DNA of 64,000 bases from Gonapodya prolifera JEL478. Its lineage: Eukaryota > Monoblepharomycota > Monoblepharidomycetes > Monoblepharidales > Gonapodyaceae. The notes beneath the pieces are model-generated. The model was not told where the DNA came from. It did not search any database and saw only the letters and a list, made by a program, of their open reading frames with translations. Both the position numbers and the translations under genes were made by a program. Within the stretch, counting starts at the first letter, position 1; every line of letters begins with the position of its first letter. The stretch lies in assembly GCA_001574975.1 (NCBI GenBank), contig KQ965744.1, positions 270,311 through 334,310 of the forward strand. Reading direction: 5' to 3'. Shown here in pieces: positions 1-11,437 of the stretch.

Positions 1-792
1 CAACACAAAATACACGTTATTCCCCCACCTTTTGTTCCAGCCCAAGGGCGAAAGCTTTCGCCCTCAAACACTTCTGACTTGGTGAGATCGGGTCCGATTG
101 TTCTATTTGTTGGGCGCTTGGACGAACAGAAAGATCCCATGTTGTGGTTGGACGTTGGATCCTTCATTTTGAAGAACGCGTCACACTCGCAGCCTCGACT
201 TGTGATTGCAGGAGGTGGCCCAATGGAGCGGGAAGTCATGGAGCGTCTTTATGGCTTAAATGAAGCCCAGACAACTGTTTACGGCGAAGAGCCCTCGGAT
301 TTCCATCGATATGTTGACTTGTTGGGACCTCAATCACGTGAGAACCTAACTCGTATTTTCACAAGGGGGGACAGTGTGCTCCTCTCTACTTCACGTAATG
401 AAGGCGTACCTCTGGTTCTTATTGATGCTGCAGCAAACGGAGTGCCGGTCGTAACGCTTCAGTGTGGAGCAATCGAAGAAATTTTTGATCGTCTTCCAAC
501 ACCGACTTTCGTACCGGAGACTCCAAGGACTCACGCAGTTAAGCGTCACGCACTGGGATCGATTGTGGCACTGAATTGTATAGCTCTTGCGGGTATGAAC
601 TCTGGCGACCGTCACAGGGTTGTGGAGACATTAGCGAAGGAAGTTATGTGGTGGTTGTCCAAACTAAAAGAGCGAGGCACCGCACACTTTTTGAAAGAAA
701 AGCGATCTTCGATACTAAATGTGCGTACAACGTTTGGAGTGGACAGATTCAATCGAGAGTGGAGAGAACTCTTGGCAGAGTTATTCAAATGA
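1..792 (+). CDS. Group-1 glycosyltransferase, C-terminal part (5' end outside window)
   Basis: The frame is open from base 1, so the gene begins upstream of the window. The visible 263 residues hold the C-terminal Rossmann half of a GT-B retaining glycosyltransferase: IPPPFV, then the sugar-nucleotide strand VLFVGRLDEQKDP, LVIAGGGP, and the EX7E-type donor loop STSRNEGVPLVLIDAAANGVP followed by GAIEEI. GT4-like enzymes with this layout move a nucleotide-activated sugar to a lipid, glycan or polyol acceptor; the acceptor cannot be told from this half. No intron is evident in the visible part, although an acceptor-like CAG lies near base 40. The protein ends ELLAELFK with TGA at 790-792. Its 3' end faces translin, 75 bp away. 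Confidence 0.85.
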   Translation, partial: QHKIHVIPPPFVPAQGRKLSPSNTSDLVRSGPIVLFVGRLDEQKDPMLWLDVGSFILKNASHSQPRLVIAGGGPMEREVMERLYGLNEAQTTVYGEEPSDFHRYVDLLGPQSRENLTRIFTRGDSVLLSTSRNEGVPLVLIDAAANGVPVVTLQCGAIEEIFDRLPTPTFVPETPRTHAVKRHALGSIVALNCIALAGMNSGDRHRVVETLAKEVMWWLSKLKERGTAHFLKEKRSSILNVRTTFGVDRFNREWRELLAELFK

Positions 793-867
793 ATGATTAT
801 TCGGGAAAACAAAGCAGCACGAAGAATTTTGACATGGAAATGCAATTATTACAGACGTCACTCGCGC

Positions 868-1846
868 TCAAGTTGCATCGAGTCCCCTGACAGAAAGATC
901 GTAAACAACTTGTTCACAACGCTGCATGTCATATTTGATAGAGTCGAACCGCCGTCTTAGCGCGTCGTTTTTGAGGTTCAGCATCTGGAAACCCGCGTGC
1001 AAACGGGTGATGAAAGACAGTATTGCCCTTGGTCTGGTATAGTTTCCCGCCGTCACAGAATTTAACGAGAGCCTTGAGAGGTCTGATATTACTGAATAAT
1101 TGAGAATTGCATATGGGCTGCCTTGCAAGGTGTGTCGGGTCAAAGAGCATGCTTACGGGATATCACTGCATGCAGAAAATCTTCCCCTGTGATGTGAAAG
1201 ACTGGAGGTGATGGCGTTGCGAATAGGACCTTGACTAGAATGGGTCCGAAACTAAGGACCTGTCACGAAACAAATGACTGGCGGCACTTACGACCCAAGT
1301 AACTTTCCAATTCTTCGAATGTGACGAGCCGTGAATGTCGCAGGTACACTACCATCGCACTTATGTACACTGCTTGCTGCAGAGAAATTCGCCACATATC
1401 ATTGTATCTTGGGAACGTATGTATGTATCTGCATCAGTGATTTGGTGGTTGGCTCGATCAAGACCATAAACCAACCTAAAGTACAACTCCGGTGACACCA
1501 ATTCTTGAACTTTTGCGAATTCCGTTCGGATGGAAGGGAAGCGTGCCTCGGCAATGCTCGCTTGTTGCAAGATCCGATCATCTGATGCATTGGAATGGAT
1601 TTCTGAAAGAATGGAGGCCGTGGAGCGAACAATCTTGTCTGCAAAAGAGAGGTTCTTAATCAACTCCACAATTCATCCCACAGCAATGATGATCGTTTGT
1701 TTCACCAACCGAATTCCCGAATGGCCGTTCGGACTCTCTGGGATGCTGCAATGAGCACAAGCAGAATGGTGCTTTTTTGATGAACTGACTTCTCTGATGT
1801 CGCTTTCCTCCTCCAGCCGTTCGGCGACTGTGTTGAAGACTTCCAT
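868..1846 (-). CDS. Translin
   Basis: Single-stranded DNA/RNA-binding translin, which forms octamers and, with TRAX, the C3PO endoribonuclease. Five exons read by eye: about 1786-1846, 1476-1638, 1292-1407, 1157-1186 and 868-1091, giving about 197 residues (human translin has 228). Diagnostic stretches are ELYFRYNDMWR, YISAMVVYLRHSRLVTFEEL, SDLSRLSLNSVTAGNYTRP, GFQMLNLKNDALRRRFDSIK and EQVVYDLSVRGL, all matching known translin blocks in order. Exon 4 is only 30 nt and both its junctions are in frame. The start MEVFNTVAERLEEESDIRE aligns with the usual N terminus; the first donor (GTTCAT) is weak, so that junction is the least certain. No TRAX gene is seen in the window. Confidence 0.9.
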
Positions 1847-2204
1847 AGCTCCAATGGATTGATGTCACCCAAAATGTGGATGAATTCTCCACTGGTAAAA
1901 ATACATATAAATATAAAACTCACGTCATAATGTAGGTTCTACTGCTACATAATCAACAGCGAGAGCTCTTTTTTTTTGCCGTGGGGTCTGTCATTGAGTG
2001 GCTGTCGAGGTCTAGTCGTGCGCCACTTTGCAGGTTCCCACTTTCCACAACCCATTCCTTTTGCCGAACGTGCCCCGTGAGAGTCGACGCCATAGATCGC
2101 CACGTAGACTTGGGATCTGAAACTGCTATCCCTTTGGATTCCAGCCCATCGTTCGCCCCCCCTTCCATTCCTCAACCTCATCACCACTTTGAACCATCGC
2201 AAAG
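1847..2204. promoter_or_regulatory. Divergent promoter region, translin / septin
   Basis: A 358-bp spacer between the start codons of two divergent genes. It must hold both core promoters. I see no clear TATA box; a run of eight or more T lies at about 1971-1978 and pyrimidine-rich stretches precede the septin start. An open frame of about 100 codons crosses it on the minus strand but resembles nothing and overlaps the septin exons. Confidence 0.4.
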
Positions 2205-4272
2205 ATGATGCAGATTCCTGGTGTGTACCCCTTTCTGAGAAATCCATCAGCAATACTGAACGCTGCTTCTCGTCCTGGTGCGCGGGAAACTACCGGATTT
2301 GGTCCCTGCCGTTCCGCCACTCGTCCACCTCCCAGTCGTGAAGAAGCAGCTCAACGGTTACGTTGGTTTCTCCAACCTTCCTAACCAGGTTCACAGAAAA
2401 TCAATTAAGAAAGGCTTCTTCTTCAACCTCATGGTGGTTGGTGAGCTTCACCCTGCCCCAATACTGTAGCCACAGTGATATCTCATCCATCCACCATATC
2501 TCGATTCCGGTAACGCGTAGGGGAGTCTGGACTCGGAAAGTCCACCTTGGTCAACACTTTGTTCAACACATCTATCTACCCTGCGAAGGTTGAGGTGGAG
2601 CCCACTGTGGACACCCCGAAGACAGTGGACATCCAGGCCATCAGCGCGGGTATGTACAAGCAACGGAAGGAGGTCGACTGAAAAATACGCTTGGCTCTCT
2701 TTCCCGAGGAGGGCAATCCCCGAGTTCGCTCGCTTGTTCTGACCCATGTTTCCACACAGATATTGAAGAGTCCGGAGTGAAACTCAAACTCACTGTTATC
2801 GACACCCCGGGATTCGGTGACTTTGTCAACAACGAAGACTCTTGGCGCCCTATCCTCGCAGCGATTGAGTCCCGCTTCGACTCATACCTTGAACAGGAGA
2901 ACCGTGTCAACCGCAAGCGAATTGTTGACAACCGTGTCCATGCCTGCTTGTACTTCATCGCCCCAACTGGCCACTCGTGAGTACAGTGAGACGACCGGGA
3001 AAATGTCCAAGAATGAAATGGACACCAAAAGCATGGGCCACAACCAAAATCGAAAGCACATTTCGGATTAGTTTTGGTTTGGTTTGGTGGATTGTCCGTG
3101 TCCCATCTGTTGTCCTTTCGCAGATTGAAGCCCCTCGACATCGAGTTCATGAGGCGTTTACACCAGCGTGTGAACCTCATTCCGGTCATCGCGAAATCGG
3201 ACACACTCACAGATGAGGAAATCAAGCTGTTCAAGCAGAGGGTGGGTTAAAAGTCCTCGACCTTACCCCCTTTCCACCTGGCTGCTCACACCTTTATTGC
3301 CCACCCCAACTTCTTTATTGCTGCACGGAACTATCCGCCACAATGTTCAGATTCTGGACGACATCGCTGCCAACAAAATTGAAATTTACAAGCCTCAGAT
3401 TTACGAGGGGGATGATGCGGAAACCATCGATGAGACAAAGAAAATTCTTGTATGTTCATTGTTCCCATGCCCAGACGGACGCTTTTTTCTATGAAATGCA
3501 TCTGCCAACAGGAACGTATTCCTTTCGCCATCGTCGGAAGCACTCAGGAGTACGAAGTTAACGGGAAGAAGGTCCGGGGTAGGAAATATCCTTGGGGTGT
3601 CATCGAGGTCGACAACGAGGACCACTGCGACTTTGTGAAGCTCCGTCAGATGCTCATCCGGTTGGTTTGGTGACTTCCTGTTCCCGTCGTCGCGGAATTG
3701 ACGTTATCTCTTTGCAGAACACACATGGAGGAGCTCAAGGAGCACACGAACCAGGTTCTGTATGAGCAGTACAGGACCCAAAAAATTTTATCCGGTGGTG
3801 GACCTGTCATCGACGGAAACCCAGAGTTCGTATTGCAACTGCATTTGGAGCTGAGTGCAGCGGAAATAATTGTCTTTTTCTAGCCCATTCGCCAAATTGG
3901 ATGAGGAAAAGAGGGCGCATGAGGCGAAAATGGCGAAAATGGAACAGGAAATGAAGCTCGTGTTCCAGCAGAAGGTTGCGGAAAAGGAGGCTAAGCTGAA
4001 GCAGTCCGAGGAAGAAGTGAGTGACCTCTGAAGCCCTGTCTGTCACCTCGCAATGTGCTGATGTCCTTTTATCAGCTGTATGCTAAACATCGTGAGATGA
4101 AAGAGCAGTTGGAGCGCCAACGAGTGGAACTCGAGGCGAGGAGGAAAGCCATCGCGGAGGGTAGACCTACATCACCGGAACAGAAGAAGAAGAAGAGTGG
4201 ACTCTTCAAGGTACTTCAATTGGTCTCGCGTGCATCAATTGAGCAGACTTTGATGATTGATCTTTTCAGTGA
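2205..4272 (+). CDS. Septin, Cdc3/AspB group
   Basis: GTP-binding septin that assembles into filaments at septation and growth sites. Exons: 2205-2220, 2336-2440, 2521-2649, 2760-2976, 3124-3241, 3351-3449, 3512-3660, 3718-3825, 3884-4016, 4076-4210 and 4270-4272, about 403 residues. Seen in order: [16 protein letters not shown], the P-loop GESGLGKST, switch [21 protein letters not shown], septin-unique element [14 protein letters not shown] and [20 protein letters not shown], then a C-terminal coiled coil rich in K/E. GYVGF.NLP and the coiled coil favour the Cdc3 group over Cdc10. The last intron (4211-4269) is followed at once by TGA, so the final coding piece is the stop codon alone. The first intron is also open in a second frame (see findings), so the N terminus is uncertain. 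Confidence 0.95.
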
Positions 4273-4512
4273 TCCATGGGTCGGATTAATCGTGCAAGCT
4301 ATTTCAATACTACAGCAGGGTTCTGATACGGTGTATATTGGGAGGGTTGACAATACAGTTTATATGTGCCCCACATGGAATCGACGCATTATCAAATCAA
4401 AATCAAAACACTGCAGATCAACATCTCCTTTCAACTCATCCAACTTTCTTCGACTTGAAATTGGAGGTTGATGAAAGTGAGAATATGTTAGTCCGCTTTG
4501 CAACGATACTCT

Positions 4513-5258
4513 TCAATACGACCACGAACCAGTTTCCTTCACTCTCTTATTGTACTCCTTTCGGTTGTCCACGAATAATCGTGCAGCTTCCGCATTCGCG
4601 GGGCTAGCAGGATTTGGATCATGTAGTAACGACTGTATTGATGTCAGTATAGCAGCAACGTCGTATGTTGGGGACCACCGGTTTTGCAGTATGTCGAGAC
4701 ACAGATCGCCGTTTGCGTAAACGTTTGGGTGAAACATTTTGGTAACAAAGCGGACATGTGGGGGCTTTGTGGGATACGACTCGTCGAATTGCAACACAAG
4801 CTTGAACGTGCCGTCCTCGAAGGGAGTCTCTGGGAATGTGTGAAGGTCAAGAGTGCTTTATTCGACCCAATGACCCAATGATTTGAGACCACAAAATCAC
4901 CTTCAGGGCCAAAGATGACCGCATTCCAGAGCAGAACATTATCCTGTGTAGGTGCTCCAGAAACCCCAACCTAAGTTCGTCGTTATGAAACCGCATTCGG
5001 GTGATACAGAGTTTCATCGGACTCACCTGGAGGGTACAACATGGCGAGAGGTACAGTTCGGCATAAACCCGTGTAATTGAGTGATGGCTATTGGTTACTG
5101 AGTGGATTTTTCAATGATCGTTCTGATATCACCCACCGGTGGGTCAGTTGAAAGCTTCTTAAAATCACGCATCAGTCGTCTGTTGCAAAAGAGAATCATT
5201 ACTCCAAGAAGCCGTTCCGATCAAAGGTGCATTTGTACCTTTTTGCTGGGGTTGACAT
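4513..5258 (-). CDS. RAD6: E2 ubiquitin-conjugating enzyme Rad6/Ubc2
   Basis: Four exons (5239-5258, 5137-5179, 4901-4970, 4513-4829) join in phase to 149 residues. [36 protein letters not shown] and [20 protein letters not shown] are close to yeast and animal Rad6; the active-site cysteine is in GDLCLDIL and HPN is intact. Rad6 monoubiquitinates PCNA (with Rad18) and histone H2B (with Bre1) in the nucleus and acts in post-replication repair. The protein ends KETGSWSY, with no long acidic tail as in budding yeast. The first coding exon is only 20 nt. It is convergent with the septin gene, with 240 bp between stops. Confidence 0.95.
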
Positions 5259-5451
5259 GGTTTCCGAGTAGTGGTGTGTGCAGGCGAGTCGGGAATGTGG
5301 AGGGTGCGTGAGTGCTCCTGTCGGTTGCTCTGGACGGCCGTCCCGGGTGAAATTCCAACCTAACGGGACCATTTAATCATCTGAAACTGAACGGAGCATT
5401 CAGGGCTCGCTGCGTTATATCATACTGTACGATTTTGAAGAACCACCGATG

Positions 5452-8057
5452 TTACAAGCTTGGCACTACACTAATGAGACGATACTTTTTATGAATAGCA
5501 AAGCCATTTGGATCTTTTGTAACCTTGCAATTCAAAACCACGTCAAGTAGCTGTGGGATCCCGGTTCCTCCTGTTAAAACACTGCAAAGTTCCGAAAAGC
5601 GATCCACCTCTTTGCTGCGCAAGTTTCTGTCATGCTTGAGGGAACTAGTAAACGCGCGAAAAATTGAGGGTGATAACCCTGCGAACACCGACGCCGCCGG
5701 TGCTCCCGACGGAACTTCAACGGTGACGGGCGTCGATTTGGCTGTGACAAGTTCCAGTTTGAAGCCGACCCAGCTCCACTCCAGCCGCTGTTCTGTCAGA
5801 GAACACCCAGTACATGAGTGGATTCCATTGTGATCCTTCGCGGGAACGGCACCACATGTGACGCAGCGAAGTGTGACAAGAGATTCCAACTGAGCAGGTG
5901 AGAATAATACCGTACTTGCATCCGATTCACAGAGAGGGGGAAGGCCAGGTAAATGAATTGCGTCGACGAATGCAGAGACCTCGGCAATGCCTGCGCACAC
6001 CAACCAATTTGTGTTCATTCTAGCATTGGATACTACGGAGGACTAACCTTCATATCCAGAGTGCTTGAGATCATCCACTCCCTCAAACCGTCGTCGCCTC
6101 ATAGTGTTTGGTAGCTTCCACTGGGTAGGATCTGCAACGGTAACGCTTTGCACAATTGTTCCAACAGTGGGCTCCAGATAAAAACGACCTTCACGTAGTT
6201 GGAAGGTATATTGATATCAGCATTAATCGATTCGCCATAGAAGCCCTTTCCCCACCTGCGACGGCATCAATTCGCGCTTTTACGCAAGAGAAAGAGAAAA
6301 TGCCTTCGCTGGATTTGTGCAACTCCTCGAGAATTACATCAGAATACTTCAGCCTGATTTGTGGGTGTCAAAGCCCACAAACAGTTCGACGCAATGCGAC
6401 GTGCTCACAATTTGAGGTAAGTCTGTCCACCAACTCGGTCAACCACCGCAACTGTGGTAACCTCTGAGGTCTCGTCCACAGATACCACTCGTGCTAACTT
6501 TTCCACAAACGGCTCGCATTTGGTTATTTGGAGAGTTTCGACACGCTCACCACATACCAGATTCAAAGTGAGGTTATCTCGAAACTCACTCACATTCTTG
6601 TAATCGTAAGCTCCAGAATCTGAGCCAACAAGCAGAAGGTCGGTCGAAGATCGAATCAGAACCACAGATTAAGCGCTCGTACCCTTCGGTTTGGCCTTCA
6701 TTTGGTCCTCCGCCAACGCCATTTTCCGCTTGATCTGCAAGAATGAGTCCATTCGCGCCCAGGTTTCTACCTTGTCAACCCGTTCACACACTTCGGGCAT
6801 ACTGCGTATGTGGATCGGCCCAGGTTCTTGGGCATCTTATACGAACAGACTCCATGAATGTGACGAATCACTTGTGCAGCAAAGAGGCCCTGTCTACCTA
6901 ACGGAGGTCCAATTGTCCTGCGACAGATCCAAATCTTTGATCGACCGCTAGTTTGACCAGAGCCACGACCACGATATACTTTCCGCTTGATTGCTGTTTG
7001 TGGTGTCGGAGGCCTCAAAGCTTCAAGATGGAGTCACCACTCGAAATAACACTGCACCTTCCAGAAAAACGACATCCCCCGTTGATATTCTTTGGGCAGT
7101 TGGTGCAAAGTTCCACCATAGCGTCACTTCCACATATTGGTTGTTCTCATCACAAACAACTATCGAAGACTTCGGTGCTTTCCTGCCGTCCTTAAAGGTA
7201 ATTTCCTCGATTTCGCTGTTAACTTGAGTAACGGCTCCAACAACCGTGAAGAAGCCTGCAACCTCCTGTTCGTTGGGTGATGAAAATTCCAGTAAGTTCA
7301 CCATCCTCACGGATTCGGTTGGCACGGTTAGCAGCTTTCCACCAATCCATGTACGATCTGGCGACCGAGGAAGCAAGCCACTATCTGAAGTTGTTCGTCG
7401 AGATTTTTCTGAGGTTTTAGGCTCAGTTGTGATGGGAGGGTTAGTCGTCGCGTTCGACGGGATATCAGACCCATGCACGACTAAGATTTTCTCGGTGAGG
7501 GGCATTGCGTCAGCCAAGAGATCGTTCGGACGTCGTCTGGGTGCAACTTTCGGAGAGAGCTCTGTGACAGAGTGAAATCTAGGAATCCTAATCTCGCTGC
7601 TGGCTTTTCCAGAACGTCCCTTTGCAGCCTCGTTCGAAGGAAGCGTGCGCTCACTTTCCTCGCCCGATAATCTTCTTTTTCGACCCTTATTCAGTCGCGT
7701 GATGTGAATTGGATCGTTATGCGGTGCATTGATTTGACTCTGAAGCTCCTCCGCCTGCTCTCTGATGCGGTGATCCAACCATCTTTCCCATCTGTCCTGT
7801 TGCTCTGAAGAAATACCATCCGATCGTTCGATCAATGGTGAGGTTAGAGCTGCTTCTTGGTTGGCCTTGTTGTTCCATGTAACGAAAGAGGAGTTTGGGT
7901 TCTCTGCGCTGCTCTCTTCCTGGCCGATTATTTGCTTTGAAAAATTGCGAGGACGTAGGTGCGGTGGGGGGAATGAAACAAGCAGAATCATTGTCCCCTG
8001 AATTGCTCCATGTCCGGCACTTCCATGAATGAAGGGACAATCTTCAGGACGATCCAT
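5452..8057 (-). CDS. OB-fold / zinc-ribbon protein, shieldin-2 (SHLD2/FAM35A)-like
   Basis: Not firmly identified. Exon 1 (7041-8057, 339 codons) has a disordered Ser/Pro/Arg-rich N-terminal half, then an OB-fold-like segment (GFFTVVGAVTQVNSE, APKSSIVVCDENNQYVEVTLWW, GDVVFLEGAVLF). Smaller exons follow between about 6990 and 6060; one clear piece (6405-6665) reads DNLTLNLVCGERVETLQI and VVDRVGGQTY. The last exon ends at the TAA at 5452-5454 and carries LRCVTCGAVPAKDHNG and IHSCTGC, a CxxC...CxxC ribbon set inside an OB-like domain as in RPA1 domain C and SHLD2. The tail KVTKDPNGFAIHKKYRLISV resembles the SHLD2 C terminus as I remember it. SHLD2 binds ssDNA and limits end resection. Alternatives are another RPA1 or MEIOB relative. 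Middle splice sites and the start ATG at 8057 are tentative. Confidence 0.5.
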
Positions 8058-8169
8058 GTTACTAACCCACTTTGGACTTCACCTTCTATGCGTATAATGA
8101 ATTTTTTGAAACCGTGACTATCTACATCAACGCAGTCGCAACAACACATGTCAAGCTGCATCACATTCT

Positions 8170-8843
8170 TCAAACTTGAATCTCCCTAATGCCGTTACTG
8201 TCCACTACCTTCACTATGAAGACTGACTGATTGACGACCAATCTGGTCCTGAGCTCATGGAGACACTTCTGGAGGAGGGCAATACCCTCGTCCAATGACA
8301 TATCCGCCTTCCAGTGACGGTCAAAGACCGAGCTGCAGAAATAGGCCGCGTACCCGTGCGCGCCGTGGTTCACTTTCACCATAGCGCCCAAATAGTCCAT
8401 CCAATAGAGCTCGGGGGTCTTAGTCTTGGGGTCAACTCCGCCTATCAATAAATTGACTGCGTACGAGTTCTGGGGTCGCAATTAGAATGAAACGATTCAT
8501 ATCAGTGAAGCAGGAGAGGAAAAATGCAAGACCGGTTCGAATCTCGATTGAAACGCACTCGACTACGAAGACTGTCCGCAAGTTCCCTCCTGGTGTAGCT
8601 CGCAATCGCCTTTGTGCTGAGCGGCGTTGCATTTCTTATTTCGTAAAGTTTCAGGTTTGCTTGAATGAATTCAGCGAAATTGACGGCATCGCCGGGCTCG
8701 CCGGTAAACACCATGAGGTTGTGGTCATTCAAAGGCCGCGACTTGTCCTCTCCACGCTTCATGACGACTATGGAACGTGCAGAGACGGCATCTGCTGCGA
8801 GGAGGGTGTAATCCTTTCCAACAATCCCAAGCAGGGTCTCCAT
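8170..8843 (-). CDS. 20S proteasome subunit beta4 (PSMB2/Pre1)
   Basis: Two exons, 8559-8843 and 8170-8469, with GTGCGT...CAG between them, encode 194 residues (PSMB2 is about 200). METLLGIVGKDYTLLAADAV matches the start of beta4, which lacks a propeptide and the catalytic Thr1, so the subunit is structural. Further marks are GEPGDAVNFAEFIQAN, TRRELADSLRSR joined to NSYAVNLLIGG, ELYWMDYLGAM, HGYAAYF and VVDSNGIREIQV. The start at 8843 is chosen because a longer in-frame ATG adds residues the family lacks. The stop lies 113 bp from the start of the SHLD2-like gene on the same strand. Confidence 0.95.
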
Positions 8844-9010
8844 GTTTTGTGTGAATGTTTCAATGCAGTAACGCAAGCAGTGAGCGAACAGAAACCCTTC
8901 GAAAAATTGAACACTATCACATTTTAATGTAAACCAATATTATTAGAAAAGCTTACGGAAGCATCTGTTCTGAGAGTAAGAGTGTTGTATTATTAGCTCA
9001 TTATTGTCTC

Positions 9011-11263
9011 CTATCTTCGACGAGCTTGACCGCCAGACATCAACACAACCACCACCAGCCCTACCAAAAGTCCAGCGCCAACACCAACAATAAGAGGAGT
9101 CAAGTCGTGACCATCTTCCGTCATCACCAAGCCTTTGGGGGGCCACAACGTCCCAGCAGTCTTGATAACAATTGCACCCTTCTGAGGCTCCGGCTGCCTG
9201 CGCTCCGCGGTCGCAGCAGCTGAAGCGGTGCTATTCGGGACCGAGACGACGGGAATGCTCGGTGAGACCTGTGATAAGGAAACAGGTGACGCGGCCGGAG
9301 CCAGCGCCCTCTTGGGGTCCACCAAAGCGGACACTTTCGAAGAACCTGGCCTCGGTCCACCAACCGAGAGCATAATTTTGGGCCATCCTAGCTTCTTCGC
9401 GATTTGAACTGCATGGACTACGTCTTCATCGGTCGCTAGTTGAACAGGGTCGCCATCGTCATCCTCGTACGACAACGAAAAATCAGCTTCGTCCCTCGAA
9501 ATCTTGCGTGCCACCGCCTTGTGAAGTTCTGCGTACGACACGGCACTCGCCCAGAGTCTATGCACCTGACCACCGCTGTCCTTGAACTTATACACTTGCA
9601 ACGTCGATGTGATAGGTTGCGAGTGTGAGACAACACTTTCGTTCTCCCCTCCGACGTTCGAGACGCTGTCTTCCGCGCGAATGGTGAAGGACTCGTGATG
9701 ACTGAGCCGATCATCTCCGCCAAAGTCTGAGGATTCTTGTGCCATGGTAGTATCCCAGAATCTGCTCCAGGCCATTGTGGGGGGACCATCTTGTTGATTC
9801 TCCGTCTGAATGGCTTTCATCTGAAGCAACATATGTTAAACCAGTAAAACCAAGAGTGGACAGTTCACACTAACCTGGTTCATGATGAGATATGTGAGCT
9901 CCAGTACATCCACCATTCCAACGAACTTGCTCCCATCCATTACAGGCAGATGAAGGTACCTATGAGCTGCATCGGTATACGTCGAGTCCGATATTGGAGT
10001 GCGGACATGTAAGGAAGACTCACAGTACATCTTTTTCAGCCCGTCCAAGATCGTCATACTGCTCGGAACCGAATCTGGTTTTGGTGTCATGACACGGACT
10101 ACAGCTGTTCGTTCAGGGTCCAAACCAGCAGCTATTACTCGAAGAACCACGTCCTTCGTTGTGAGAATCCCCGCAAGGTTATTTTCGTCGTCAACAATCG
10201 AGACACCCGTTTGTTTTGTTGCTCTCATGACCTGCAACGCGTCCTTCACGTTGGAGCGGATGTTGACAATAGGGGTTTCGTGTCCTTGGTCCGTGATTAC
10301 ACTCATCATCGTTGGAGCCGAGAGTCGGTCGCGAAGTACGTCCGAGTATTGTGCAATGTGAACCGCATTAATGGACCTGCAGAACACACAATAATAATTA
10401 ATATGGACTTAACGAGTCAACCCAGTTGTACAAACCACTCGGACTCGAGGGCATCAAGCGCCTCTTTCAGCTTTCTTGACTGTTCCGATGCCCGGTCAAG
10501 TCTCTCCATGCCGTCTTTCATGACTTTGGTGACATCAAGTACTCCAGTCAATTTCGGCTCTCCGCTTTCATCGTCTGCATCCTCCACGACAGGAAGGTGC
10601 CGGAAATGGCCAACGGTCATAATGTTTAAAGCTTCTCCTGCCTCTGTTCTTGAAGAGACCGTTTTGGGGTTGGGGGTCATCACTGAACTGACGGATGTTG
10701 CAGCAGGTTGAAGCCCGGCTCCCGCAACTCGAAAAGACATGTCCTTCGCAGTAAAAATTCCAAGAAGCTTTCCGTGAACCACTTTCCCTCCAGTGTTAGG
10801 GCTCCGGCTTTCCACAACAAGGACACAATCTGTCCTTTTGGCAGCCATCAGCTGGGCAACATCCATACAGTTCGTATCGGCAAGGACGGTAAAGGCTTCA
10901 GTGGGGTTGAGATTTTTCACTTTGAATATCAAACCGATCCAGTTAGCTTTGCGGATGTCCCCAAAGCGATGGCAACTGAGAGATTCACCAGTTGCCGATA
11001 TTTCCCCAGCAGTGGCTCTTCTCGACAGGTCTGTTCTCCGTCTTTGGCTTCGGCTGCTCAAATCCTTCTCTGCTTTTCTCCTGATAGCATCATCTCGCTG
11101 AGGTGGCGGAAATAGAGGTTTGACGGGATTGCAGGAAGTCACAAAGAGGTGAAGAGAGACTCACTTTTGCCGATCGCCTCCTTGCAGGGTCTGTAAGACT
11201 TTCAGACCCTGCCGAAACAGCAGAGCCCACAGGAGAGCGCGCTCGTCGTCGAGGTGTCTCCAT
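9011..11263 (-). CDS. Tail-anchored CBS-PB1 protein (Mug70 / CBSCBSPB-like)
   Basis: Six exons (11165-11263, 10989-11097, 10436-10919, 10024-10376, 9875-9966, 9011-9820) join in phase to 615 residues. An Arg/Ser-rich N terminus leads into four CBS motifs: VAQLMAAKRTDCVLVV, LLGIFTAKDMSFRV and FRHLPVVEDAD in the first pair, then VMRATKQTGVSIVDDE, LAGILTTKDVVLRV and YLHLPVMDGSKFVGMVDVL in the second. A PB1 domain follows (VYKFKDSGGQVHRLWAS, DFSLSYEDDDGDPVQLATDEDV), then a C-terminal hydrophobic segment (LIVGVGAGLLVGLVVVVLM) ending GGQARRR. CBS pairs bind adenosyl ligands and PB1 mediates pairing with other PB1 proteins; the ligand and partner are unknown. The tail suggests insertion in an intracellular membrane (inference). 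The same layout occurs in fission yeast and plants. Confidence 0.88.
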
Positions 11264-11437
11264 GTCCACGTCGTCAGTAATTATGACCAAGGGCACGCCA
11301 CCCCCTCTTCAGTTTTTTGCCCTTTCTATTCTTTTTCCAGTTCATCTCTAGCTGGCTCGGTTAAGAAATATATGTGAATAGTAATTTATTTTTACACTCT
11401 GAAGTTGTTCTGCCCGTGTTTTGACTCATTACTGACG

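Noticed and set aside
1945-2253. Minus-strand 102-codon frame in the translin/septin spacer
   Set aside because: It overlaps the septin start and first intron and has no recognisable content.
8470-8558. tRNA-like T-loop word GGTTCGAATCT on the plus strand
   Set aside because: It lies within the PSMB2 intron, and no acceptor stem, D-loop or anticodon stem can be formed with the surrounding bases.
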